Source of the DNA: Mycobacterium ostraviense
GTDB taxonomy: Bacteria > Actinomycetota > Actinomycetes > Mycobacteriales > Mycobacteriaceae
Length of the DNA: 64,000 nucleotides
Assembly (NCBI RefSeq): GCF_002705925.1
Contig: NZ_NKRE01000001.1
Coordinates: 4,046,783 to 4,110,782 of the forward strand
Direction of reading: 5' to 3'
Of the stretch, positions 1-7,793 are shown piece by piece. A program made the position numbers and the translations under genes. Positions within the stretch are counted from its first letter, which is position 1. Each line of letters begins with the position of its first letter. The notes beneath the pieces are model-generated. The model ran no database searches, was not told where the DNA came from, and saw nothing but the letters and a program-made list of their open reading frames with translations.

Positions 1-480
1 TCGGCCCGGTTCGCTATCGCGGCGGCGGAAACGGTCGCGGCGGCGGCGCGGCACCGCGGCGCGGTGCTGGGGGAGACCGATCCGGTGGCCCGGGTGGTCG
101 ATCTGGGCACGATCATCGACGTGTTGCGGGGCAAGCTGGAGTTCGAGTCCGGTGAGGAGGGCCGTGAACAGGCCGTACTCGAGCATCTGTTGCGCCGCTC
201 GACCGCCGACACCGCGTCCCGCGTGCTCGGCGGCATCGACGTCGGGCAATTGGTGACGGCCGTCGAGCGGGGTTCGGCGGTGACGACAGGAGAGCGGGTG
301 TCGGCCAAGGACGTGCTGGCCGCCGTTCCGGGTCTGCCCGTCGTCGACAGGATCGCCAGAAAGCTGGGCGCGGAATCCGAGGGTGAGCGCGCCGCCGCAC
401 TGGAACTCGCGTTGGAGGCGTTGTACCTTGCCAAACGCATCGACAAGGTGTCCGGGGAAGGCCAAACCGTCTATGGCTAA
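1..480 (+). CDS. Magnesium-chelatase-type AAA protein, C-terminal part (5' end outside window)
   Basis: The reading frame is open from base 1, so this is the 3' end of a longer gene. The visible 159 residues are an alpha-helical C-terminal lid region ending in ALEALYLAKRIDK. It matches the tail of the mycobacterial Mg-chelatase-like AAA+ ATPase found directly before the VWA protein (Rv0958 in M. tuberculosis, from memory). The Walker motifs lie upstream of the window. The stop codon overlaps the next gene by 8 bases, so the two are translationally coupled. In this family the ATPase and the VWA protein act together as a MoxR/BchI-like chaperone pair rather than in chlorophyll synthesis. Identification rests on context plus the C-terminal sequence. 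Confidence 0.8.
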   Translation, partial: SARFAIAAAETVAAAARHRGAVLGETDPVARVVDLGTIIDVLRGKLEFESGEEGREQAVLEHLLRRSTADTASRVLGGIDVGQLVTAVERGSAVTTGERVSAKDVLAAVPGLPVVDRIARKLGAESEGERAAALELALEALYLAKRIDKVSGEGQTVYG

Positions 481-2461
481 GCCTTTTGGGGCGCACTCTT
501 CGCGCTACTCGGCCTACACCGGCGGACCCGACCCGCTGGCGCCGCCGGTCGACTTGCGTGAGGCGCTCGAACAGATCGGCCAGGACGTGATGGCCGGCAC
601 TTCGCCGCGCCGGGCATTGTCCGAGCTGCTGCGCCGCGGCACCAAGACGATGCCCGGCGCCGACCGGTTGGCCGCCGAGGCAAACCGGCGCCGACGGGAG
701 CTGTTGCGCCGCAACAATTTAGACGGCACGTTGCAGGAGATCAAAAGACTGCTCGACGAAGCGGTGCTGGCCGAACGCAAGGCATTGGCCCGCGCGCTGG
801 ACGATGACGCCCGATTCTCGGAGCTGCAGTTGGATGCGTTACCGCCGTCGCCGGCCAAAGCTGTTCAGGAGCTTTCCGAGTACCGCTGGCGCAGCGGTGA
901 GGCCCGCGAAAAATACGACCAGATCAAGGATTTGCTCGGCCGCGAGCTGCTGGACCAACGCTTTGCCGGGATGAAGCAGGCGCTAGAAGGTGCGACCGAC
1001 GAGGATCGTCGCCGGGTCAACGAGATGCTGGACGATCTCAACGACCTGTTGGACAAGCACGCCCGCGGCGAGGATACCCCGCAGGACTTCCAAGACTTCA
1101 TGGACAAGCACGGCGAGTTCTTTCCGGAGAACCCGCGCAATGTCGAGGAGCTGCTGGACTCGCTGGCCAAGCGGGCAGCCGCGGCGCAGCGGTTCCGCAA
1201 TAGTCTTAGCCAGGAGCAGCGCGATGAGCTTGATGCGTTGGCGCAGCAGGCATTTGGGTCGCCGTCGCTGATGCAGGCGCTGAGCCGGCTCGATAGCCAT
1301 CTGCAAGCCGCGCGCCCCGGCGAGGACTGGACCGGATCCGAGCAGTTCTCCGGTGACAACCCGTTCGGTATGGGCGAGGGCACCCAGGCGCTGGCCGATA
1401 TCGCTGAGCTGGAGCAGCTGGCCGAGCAATTGTCGCAGAGCTACCCGGGCGCCACCATGGACGACGTCGACCTGGACGCGCTGGCCCGCCAGCTCGGCGA
1501 CCAGGCCGCCGTCGACGCCAGGACGCTCGCCGAATTGGAACGCGCACTAGTCAATCAGGGTTTCTTGGATCGTGGTTCCGACGGCCAGTGGCGGCTGTCG
1601 CCCAAGGCGATGCGCAGGCTGGGCGAGACCGCGTTACGTGATGTGGTGCAACAGCTTTCCGGACGTCGTGGCGAACGGGACCACCGGCGCGCCGGAGCTG
1701 CCGGAGAGTTGACCGGTGCGACCAGGCCCTGGCAGTTCGGTGATACCGAGCCGTGGAACATCTCCCGGACGCTGACCAATGCCGTGCTGCGCCAGGCAGG
1801 GACGCACACCCTGGACGGGCCACTGCGGATCACCGTCGACGACGTTGAGGTGTCCGATACCGAAACCCGTACCCAGGCCGCGGTTGCGCTGCTGGTCGAC
1901 ACCTCGTTTTCAATGGTGATGGAAAATCGCTGGCTGCCGATGAAGCGAACGGCACTGGCGCTCAACCACCTGGTGTGTACGCGGTTCCGCTCAGATGCCC
2001 TGCAGATCATTGCGTTTGGCCGCTACGCCCGAACCGTGACGGCGGCGGAGCTGACGGGTTTGGAAGGTGTCTATGAGCAGGGCACCAACTTGCATCACGC
2101 GCTGGCGCTGGCCGGACGTCACCTGCGCAAACACCCCAACGCACAGCCGGTCGTGCTGGTGGTGACCGACGGTGAGCCGACCGCTCATTTGGAGGATTTC
2201 AGCGGGGAGGGGACGGGTTCTGCTGTCTTCTTTGATTATCCGCCGCATCCGCGGACGATTGCCCACACGGTACGGGGTTTCGACGACATGGCCCGGCTGG
2301 GTGCGCAGGTAACGATCTTCCGGCTGGGCAGCGACCCGGGTCTGGCCCGGTTCATCGATCAGGTTGCACGACGGGTGGAGGGTCGGGTCGTGGAACCCGA
2401 TCTCGACGGGCTGGGGGCGGCGGTGGTCGGCGACTACCTCCGGTCGCGGCGACGCAGGTAG
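473..2461 (+). CDS. VWA-domain protein, partner of the AAA ATPase
   Basis: 662 residues. The start chosen is the ATG at 473 (MAKPFGAHSSRYSAY), which overlaps the stop of the upstream ATPase; the open frame runs further up but that extension is low-quality sequence. The first ~430 residues are charged and helical, rich in Glu, Arg and Leu. The C-terminal third is a von Willebrand A domain with a MIDAS motif DTSFSM near residue 476, the metal-binding Thr in GTNLHHAL near 538 and DGEPT near 566. Known AAA-VWA pairs use the VWA part to grip a client while the ATPase remodels it. The substrate here is unknown. It is equivalent to Rv0959 by context. Confidence 0.85.
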   Translation: MAKPFGAHSSRYSAYTGGPDPLAPPVDLREALEQIGQDVMAGTSPRRALSELLRRGTKTMPGADRLAAEANRRRRELLRRNNLDGTLQEIKRLLDEAVLAERKALARALDDDARFSELQLDALPPSPAKAVQELSEYRWRSGEAREKYDQIKDLLGRELLDQRFAGMKQALEGATDEDRRRVNEMLDDLNDLLDKHARGEDTPQDFQDFMDKHGEFFPENPRNVEELLDSLAKRAAAAQRFRNSLSQEQRDELDALAQQAFGSPSLMQALSRLDSHLQAARPGEDWTGSEQFSGDNPFGMGEGTQALADIAELEQLAEQLSQSYPGATMDDVDLDALARQLGDQAAVDARTLAELERALVNQGFLDRGSDGQWRLSPKAMRRLGETALRDVVQQLSGRRGERDHRRAGAAGELTGATRPWQFGDTEPWNISRTLTNAVLRQAGTHTLDGPLRITVDDVEVSDTETRTQAAVALLVDTSFSMVMENRWLPMKRTALALNHLVCTRFRSDALQIIAFGRYARTVTAAELTGLEGVYEQGTNLHHALALAGRHLRKHPNAQPVVLVVTDGEPTAHLEDFSGEGTGSAVFFDYPPHPRTIAHTVRGFDDMARLGAQVTIFRLGSDPGLARFIDQVARRVEGRVVEPDLDGLGAAVVGDYLRSRRRR

Positions 2462-2621
2462 GCGGCAACACCGTGGCGCACCGAGGTGCTGACGGATTCC
2501 ATTGGCATAGCTCGCCTTGGCGTTGCGTAGGTTGTCCTCCTGGTTGGCCGGGTCTAGCGGCTACTGCCACATCAGCCACATTGGTCTCTGTGGGTGAGGG
2601 TGTTAGTTGTGCCCACCTCAT

Positions 2622-2654
2622 AGCGACAAAGCCTGTGCGACTTGGCTTGTCGCT
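2622..2654. repeat. Imperfect inverted repeat
   Basis: AGCGACAAAGCC (2622-2633) faces GGCTTGTCGCT (2644-2654). The arms pair perfectly apart from one extra A in the left arm, around a 10-base loop. It could act as a bidirectional terminator between convergent genes or be the end of a small interspersed element; there is no T-tract to decide. Confidence 0.5.
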
Positions 2655-2726
2655 GCGAGCGGTCGTGGGGCTGCACTCCGGTGTGCCGAGATGGAAATCG
2701 CGTGCTGGTGGGCTTGGGTCGGCGGC

Positions 2727-2786
2727 GATGGCGTCGAGTGCGCGCTGATGGTGTCGAGTGCGCGCTGATGGCGCCGAGTGTGCCGT
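2727..2786. repeat. Three tandem 20-bp units
   Basis: Unit 1 is GATGGCGTCGAGTGCGCGCT. Unit 2 (2747-2766) differs by one base and unit 3 (2767-2786) is more diverged. All share the core CGAGTGYGC. Similar GAGTGCGC-containing blocks occur in intergenic regions of other mycobacteria, from memory. They are outside any credible gene. Confidence 0.6.
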
Positions 2787-3011
2787 CAGGGCCGCCGATG
2801 GTGGATGTTCCCGCCCCACATACACTCTCAAAGCCGTCACCGCACACTCGATGCGGCGGCATGACAGCCGACTCGGTGAGCACGTGAGACAACCGTGGCG
2901 CTGTGCCGATGTGATTGCGGGCCAATATGGATGGGGACGAGTCGACAACTCAAGACAACGCATCCCGGAGTCGCTGTGGCAGGCGGTTCGCCCCAGCATA
3001 AGCTGCTTTGG

Positions 3012-4853
3012 TCAGCCGCGAGCCTCGGCTTGGGCAATGGCCCAGGCCGCGTTGACCAGCCCGATGTGACTGAACGCCTGCGGGAAGTTGCCCAACAGCT
3101 CACCGGTGGCGGGGTCGACCTCTTCGGAGAGAAGTCCCACGTCGTTGCGGTAACCGATGGCGCGCTCGAACACCTCGCGCGCCCGGTCGAGCTGGCCGGA
3201 GGCTGCCAGGGCCTGCGCCAGCCAGAATGTGCACAGCAGGAACGTGCCCTCCTGTCCGGTCAGTCCGTCGGCGTTGGCGTCGACGCTGGTGCGATAGCGA
3301 TAGACCAAGCCGCGCGAGTCGACGAGCTGATCGGCGATGGCGTCGATGGTGGCCAGCACGCGAGGGTCGTCGGCGGGCAAGAATCCGGCCAGCGGAATCA
3401 TCAGCGCGGAGGCGTCCAGGTCGTCGCTTTCGAATGCCTGGGTAAACGCGTTGGCCGCGTCGCTCCACCCGCGAGTGAGGATCTGATGCCGGATTTCATC
3501 GGCAGCCGCCCGCCAGCCGTCGACCCTGTCCCCGGCGCCGAGTGCATCGACCATGGCGATGGCGCGGTCGAGCGCGACCCAGCACATCAGCTTGGAGTAC
3601 AGGAAGTGCTGCGGCTCGCCACGCACTTCCCAGATGCCCGAATCACGTTGCTGCCAAAGACGTGCGGCGGCATCGGCGGAGCCGATGAGGAACTCGCGTC
3701 CCGCGGCGGCGCAGGAACGGTCCGGTTGCAGCTGTTTGGCCAGGCGGTGCGCCGCACCCAGCAGTTCGCCGTACACGTCGATCTGGCTTTGCCCCCACGC
3801 GCCGTTGCCGACCCGCACCGGGCGGCTGTCGCGCCAACCGCGGAGATGACCGAGCTCACGTTCGGACAGATCATGTTCGCCACCTATGCCGAACATGATC
3901 TGAAGAGGTTCGTTGGCCCGCAGTTGCCCGGCGGAGCTGACCGCGAGATAGTCGAAAAACTGCTCCGCCTCGTCTGGACATGCGGCTACCCAGAGGGCTT
4001 CCAGGGTGAGGCTAGCGTCCCGAACCCACGAATACCGGTAATCCCAGTTACGTTCTCCGCCAACCTCTTCCGGCAGGGACGTCGTCGGGGCGGCGACCAC
4101 GGCCCACGTGGGTTGGTAGGTCAATGCCTGCAAAACTCTGCCGCTGTGATGCACCAGATCGCGCCACGGTCCGTCATAGCTCTGATGGACCTTCGACCAC
4201 AATCGCCACGCGTCGATTGTCGCCGCGAGCGCTGCCTCGAGCTCGGCCGGTGACATGGATGCGGGACACACCTCCGAGGTGGTGCGATGTTGCAACCCGA
4301 GGGACAGCCGCTCACCCTCTCGCATCCGGAATCGGCCGCTGGCGTCGGAATCGGTAACCCCCAGCGGAATTGGGCAACACAGGAGCAGGACGTCGGCACC
4401 GCCGCGTACCAGGATGCAGCCGTCGGCAGTGGACACCAACGGTGTGACCACCCCGTACTCCGGGCGTGTCGAGAATTCGACGGTCACCTCCACCTCGCCC
4501 GCGGTACACGTTAGCGACCGCACCAGCAGCCGAGGGGCGGTCGCGCCCAACTGGTGTGGGTCATCCACGTACCCGGTGGCGAGGGCATCGCATAGCACCA
4601 GCGTGCCGGTGCCGGTGGTGAACGTCGTCTCGAGCACCATGGTCTGGTCGACGTAACGGCGTTTGACCTCCGCGCCGGGATCGGTGGGGTGCACCGAGAA
4701 AAACCCGGCGTCCGCGTCGAGCAGTCTGGCGAACACCGATGGCGAGTCGAACCGGGGCAAGCAAAGCCAGTCGACTGAACCGCTGCGGCTGACCAGCGCT
4801 GCAGTATGCCGGTCAGATAGCAGGGCGTAGTCGGCAATTGGTGTGGTGCTCAC
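3012..4853 (-). CDS. Glycoside hydrolase family 15 protein (trehalase / glucoamylase-like)
   Basis: 613 residues, the usual length for the family. The N-terminus MSTTPIADYALLSDRHTAAL followed by GSVDWLCLPRFDS is the typical beta-sandwich start of GH15 trehalase-like proteins. The (alpha/alpha)6 barrel contains NWDYRYSWVRDASLTLEAL near residue 275. The probable general acid lies in DSGIWEVRGEPQHF and the general base in LLSEEVD near the C-terminus. Members hydrolyse trehalose or alpha-glucans in the cytoplasm; no signal peptide is seen. Neighbours give no pathway hint. A paralogue of the M. tuberculosis trehalase Rv2402 is the best comparison. The exact substrate is not decidable from sequence. 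Confidence 0.88.
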   Translation of the reverse strand: MSTTPIADYALLSDRHTAALVSRSGSVDWLCLPRFDSPSVFARLLDADAGFFSVHPTDPGAEVKRRYVDQTMVLETTFTTGTGTLVLCDALATGYVDDPHQLGATAPRLLVRSLTCTAGEVEVTVEFSTRPEYGVVTPLVSTADGCILVRGGADVLLLCCPIPLGVTDSDASGRFRMREGERLSLGLQHRTTSEVCPASMSPAELEAALAATIDAWRLWSKVHQSYDGPWRDLVHHSGRVLQALTYQPTWAVVAAPTTSLPEEVGGERNWDYRYSWVRDASLTLEALWVAACPDEAEQFFDYLAVSSAGQLRANEPLQIMFGIGGEHDLSERELGHLRGWRDSRPVRVGNGAWGQSQIDVYGELLGAAHRLAKQLQPDRSCAAAGREFLIGSADAAARLWQQRDSGIWEVRGEPQHFLYSKLMCWVALDRAIAMVDALGAGDRVDGWRAAADEIRHQILTRGWSDAANAFTQAFESDDLDASALMIPLAGFLPADDPRVLATIDAIADQLVDSRGLVYRYRTSVDANADGLTGQEGTFLLCTFWLAQALAASGQLDRAREVFERAIGYRNDVGLLSEEVDPATGELLGNFPQAFSHIGLVNAAWAIAQAEARG

Positions 4854-5159
4854 CGGGTGCCTCCTAGGTGCCGCGTAGTTCCCGCTTGCCTACCACACAG
4901 TTGGCCGTGTCGTCGCCATTCTCGCGGCGCGGCTTTCGAACTGGGGTACACCGCCGTTGTGTCGTCGTGGGGGCCGCGATTCGCGGCCCTTCCGCTGCCG
5001 CCGGTTTCAGCGCATCGGCCGGCCGGGAACCGTAACTTTGCCGTGCATATCGCGGATGTATACCGAAGAGGAGGGTATCCCGTTTGCAGCAATCAGCATG
5101 GCGGGTGCCTGCCGATTGCCGAGCCGATTCACCTGTAGTACTGGACCGAGGAGATCGAT
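4854..5159. other. Divergent intergenic region, no gene seen
   Basis: This 306-bp stretch separates the GH15 gene (minus) from the DUF5996 gene (plus), so it should hold both promoters. A GAGGAG at about 5068-5073 and a second one near 5147-5154, just before the ATG at 5160, are visible; only the second is placed to serve as a ribosome binding site. No repeat or small gene was recognised. Confidence 0.4.
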
Positions 5160-6107
5160 ATGACTGCGCACCGAAGCACCGATGCCTGGCCCAGCTTGCG
5201 CGTCGACGAGTGGACGCCAACCCGGGAAACGCTGCATATGTGGACTCAGATCGTCGGCAAGATCCGGCTCGCTCATGCCCCGATGGTCAACCATTGGTGG
5301 CAGGTGACGTTGTACGTTACCCCCCGCGGGTTGACGACGTCCGCAATCCCTTATGGGAGCGAGGTCTTCGATATCGAATTCGACTTCATCGACCATCAGT
5401 TGGTGATCCGCAGCAGCACTGGTGCTACCCGTACCGTCCGACTGGAACCAAAATCCGTCGCTGAGTTCTACGCCGAAACCATGCAGGCATTAGTCGAATT
5501 GGGCTTCCCCACCCGCATCCAGTCACACCCGAATGAGGTCGACCCGGCTCCTGGGTTCGCTGAGGACGTCGAGCACGCCTCGTACGACCCGGACGCGGCG
5601 AATCTGTTCTGGCGCCAACTGATTCAGGCGCACCGTGTGTTGAGCCGGTTCCGGTCCCGGTTCGCCGGAAAGGTGAGTCCGGTACATTTCTTCTGGGGTG
5701 CAATGGATATCGCATGTACCAGATTTTCCGGGCGTGGCGCACCCCGCCATCCTGGCGGTGCCCTCAACTTGGGCGATTGGGTTATGGCGGAGGGATATTC
5801 GCGGGAACTGAGCAGCTGCGGGTTCTGGCCAGGCGGTGGTGACGAGGGCGCCTTCTATGCCTACGCCTACCCCGAACCCGACGGCTTCGCCGGTCACGCT
5901 GTCACTCCCGGGCAGGCCTACTACAGCAAAGACCACGGCGAGTATCTGCTGCCCTACGAGATCGTGCGACAGGCGGCCGACCCGGATCAGGTGCTTCTGG
6001 GATTCTTGCAGGACACCTACGAAGCAGTGGCCACCAGAGCTGAGTGGGATCGCGCGCTGCTGGAAGAAGATCCGGATCGTTGGAAGGAGCGTGAAACGCG
6101 CTCTTGA
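5160..6107 (+). CDS. DUF5996 family protein
   Basis: 315 residues beginning MTAHRSTDAWPSLRVDEWTP, preceded by CGAGGAG at a suitable distance. The WPSL-x-W-x-x-TxETLHMWTQIVGKIRL opening, the VNHWWQVTLYVTPRGL segment and the GARHPGGAL-like segment mark the DUF5996 family, widely spread in bacteria with no assigned function. It is Trp-, Tyr- and His-rich, with no signal peptide or membrane segment, so it is probably cytoplasmic. It stands alone between the divergent GH15 gene and the convergent lipoprotein gene. No function is inferred. Confidence 0.8.
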   Translation: MTAHRSTDAWPSLRVDEWTPTRETLHMWTQIVGKIRLAHAPMVNHWWQVTLYVTPRGLTTSAIPYGSEVFDIEFDFIDHQLVIRSSTGATRTVRLEPKSVAEFYAETMQALVELGFPTRIQSHPNEVDPAPGFAEDVEHASYDPDAANLFWRQLIQAHRVLSRFRSRFAGKVSPVHFFWGAMDIACTRFSGRGAPRHPGGALNLGDWVMAEGYSRELSSCGFWPGGGDEGAFYAYAYPEPDGFAGHAVTPGQAYYSKDHGEYLLPYEIVRQAADPDQVLLGFLQDTYEAVATRAEWDRALLEEDPDRWKERETRS

Positions 6108-6208
6108 GGAAGTCTTTGAAGATCGGCGACATGATGACGGGCTGCGTTCTCGACGTGGTTCGCGACCACGGTGACTGGTGCCGGGCTTACCGGAGCGCCG
6201 ACCGCGGA

Positions 6209-6886
6209 TCAATACGCGTCGCGGCTTCGGCCCCCGGGCGACCCGTACAGGTATGGGTAGTGGACATCGGGGTCGTTGGGGGGCCGCATGTTTGGTGGTG
6301 GTGGGGCGGTGCGCCAGGCGGCCGGGAGATGGCAACCGGTGTCGTAGGAGTAGGCCAGTGGGCTGTGCGCGTCGCCGTTCACCAAATCGATCAACGTGCC
6401 GTCGTCGCGGATTTGGGAATCATTGGCCGATCCCAACGGCAGGGGTGGGTCGCCGGGGGCGGAGTTGTTGGGCCGAAAACCCGCCGCCTTGAACACCGGC
6501 GCCAGATCAGTGACAATCTGCAGCCACTGCTCCTGGGTCGCCGCCGGACGGCCGAGGAAGTGATCGCTTTCTTCCTGTCGGCCGATTGAGCGCGTGAACG
6601 GCTGCTTGCACCCGTTAGTTGGGTTATCGATCTTGAGGTGAGAGAACACAGTTTGTTGCGAATATTTAGCTTTAGCGATCACCGCCCGGATGGTGGCGTC
6701 GAGGTTGGCGAGCTGCTGCTGGACCGTCTCTAGGTCGGGGCGTTGGTTGACGATTTGTTGTAGGCGGTCCAACTCCTGGCGGCCGGGATTGGCATAGGGG
6801 TCGAAGGTATTGGGTTTGATGCAGCTGGTGAGCAGCAGCGTGATGCACACCAGCTCGGCTGTCAAGGGACGGCGTGCTCGATTCAT
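6209..6886 (-). CDS. LppV/LppA-like lipoprotein, second (duplicated) copy
   Basis: 225 residues. The frame opens further upstream, but the start chosen (MNRARRPL) aligns with the first copy at 7122-7793; the upstream part is decayed sequence of another gene. A lipoprotein signal LLLTSC gives a lipidated Cys near residue 22, followed by IKPNTFDPYANPGR. The mature protein is close to the first copy across its length, including GFRPNN, APGDPPLPLGSANDSQIRDDG and the C-terminus PYLYGSPGGR. It is predicted to be anchored on the outer face of the membrane. The family (LppA, LppB, LppV in M. tuberculosis) has no firm function. It is preceded by the tail of a duplicated hydrolase gene (6887-7121). Confidence 0.85.
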   Translation of the reverse strand: MNRARRPLTAELVCITLLLTSCIKPNTFDPYANPGRQELDRLQQIVNQRPDLETVQQQLANLDATIRAVIAKAKYSQQTVFSHLKIDNPTNGCKQPFTRSIGRQEESDHFLGRPAATQEQWLQIVTDLAPVFKAAGFRPNNSAPGDPPLPLGSANDSQIRDDGTLIDLVNGDAHSPLAYSYDTGCHLPAAWRTAPPPPNMRPPNDPDVHYPYLYGSPGGRSRDAY

Positions 6887-7121
6887 GAGGTCCTCAGCGG
6901 GATTGGAGGCGGCATTTCGTGGGGGCCGGCGCCAGCCGGGAGCGCGTCTACCCGACCGCGCGGGGGCGTGATGAGGTCGTCGGTTTTCCGGCAAGCAGCC
7001 GTTGCCATGTTGTAGCCGCGCAGTTGCCCCCTGCGGTGCGGCGCGGAACGCACCGAACTCGGGAATCACTTGGGACACATCACTATTGATTCGGTAGGTA
7101 TACCCTGGCTGCGATCGCTGG
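6887..7121 (-). pseudogene. Remnant of the 3' end of a duplicated DUF1023 hydrolase gene
   Basis: Read on the minus strand, this segment contains a broken copy of the C-terminus of the hydrolase at 7790-9490. SQVIPEFGAF is intact around 7040-7078. Further on, pieces corresponding to the intact gene's GYNMA and DDLITP segments follow in other frames with an internal deletion. Upstream of it, a degraded counterpart of the QPGHAYYMIG segment is recognisable at the DNA level near 7085-7115. The remnant sits in front of lipoprotein copy 2 just as the intact gene sits in front of copy 1, so a hydrolase-3'end plus lipoprotein unit was duplicated in tandem and the hydrolase part decayed. Confidence 0.75.
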
Positions 7122-7793
7122 TCAAAAGGCGTCGCGGGTTCGGCCGCCGGGGGATCCGTACAGGTATGGGTAGTGGACGTCGGGATCGTTGGGGGGCCGC
7201 ATGTTCGGTGGTGGTGGCGCGGTGCGCCACGCGGCCGGGAGGTGACACCCGGCGTCGTAGGAGTAGGACAGTGGGCTGTGCGCGTCGCCGTTCACCAAAT
7301 CGATCAACACGCCGTCATCGCGGATTTGCGAGTCGTTTGCCGATCCCAAAGGAAGCGGGGGATCGCCCGGTGCGGCGTTGTTAGGCCGAAAACCCGCTGC
7401 CTTGAACACGGGCGCCAACTCGGTGACGATCTGCAGCCATTGCTCTGGGGTAGGTGCAGGTTCGCCGAAGAATATGTCGCTTTTGAATTGCCGTCCGATG
7501 GTCCGGACGAAAGGGTCGTTGCAACCGCCGGGTGGATGTCCGAGCTTGAGATTCGTGAATCTGGTCTGTGGCGAGTACTTCGTGATTGCTGACCTGATAG
7601 TTGCGTCGAGGTTGGCTAGTTGCTGCTGGACCGTCTCCAAGTCGGGGCGTTGGTTGACGATTGTTTGTAGGCGATCCAGCTCGTCGCGGCCGGGATTTGC
7701 ATAAGGGTCGAAGGTATTGGGTTTGACGCAGCTGGTGAGCATCATAGTGATTGCGAGCAGCCCGGCGGCACCGAATCGATGTGCTCGGTTCAT
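7122..7793 (-). CDS. LppV/LppA-like lipoprotein, first copy
   Basis: 223 residues starting MNRAHRFGAAGLLAITMML, with a lipobox MLTSC and a lipidated Cys near residue 22. The start overlaps the stop of the upstream hydrolase gene by four bases (ATGA), so the two are co-translated. The mature part is rich in Pro, Asn and Asp, with no enzyme motif. The layout (WXG-like protein, DUF1023 hydrolase, lipoprotein) matches Rv2798c-Rv2797c-Rv2796c (lppV) of M. tuberculosis as I recall it. A protective or partner role for the secreted hydrolase is possible but inferred only from coupling and co-duplication. Confidence 0.85.
   Translation of the reverse strand: MNRAHRFGAAGLLAITMMLTSCVKPNTFDPYANPGRDELDRLQTIVNQRPDLETVQQQLANLDATIRSAITKYSPQTRFTNLKLGHPPGGCNDPFVRTIGRQFKSDIFFGEPAPTPEQWLQIVTELAPVFKAAGFRPNNAAPGDPPLPLGSANDSQIRDDGVLIDLVNGDAHSPLSYSYDAGCHLPAAWRTAPPPPNMRPPNDPDVHYPYLYGSPGGRTRDAF

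Larger units (their letters stand above)
2462..3011. other. 550-bp intergenic region with repeats and no credible gene
   Basis: No open frame here has mycobacterial codon character; candidates on both strands are short and Arg/Ser-rich. The region holds an imperfect inverted repeat (2622-2654) and three 20-bp tandem units (2727-2786), annotated separately. It separates the convergent VWA gene and GH15 gene, so it must also contain their ends of transcription. No T-rich terminator is obvious. Confidence 0.6.

Noticed and set aside
2895..4253. Long plus-strand open frame (452 codons) opposite the GH15 gene
   Set aside because: It mirrors the GH15 coding strand, has no family features and arises from GC-rich third positions.
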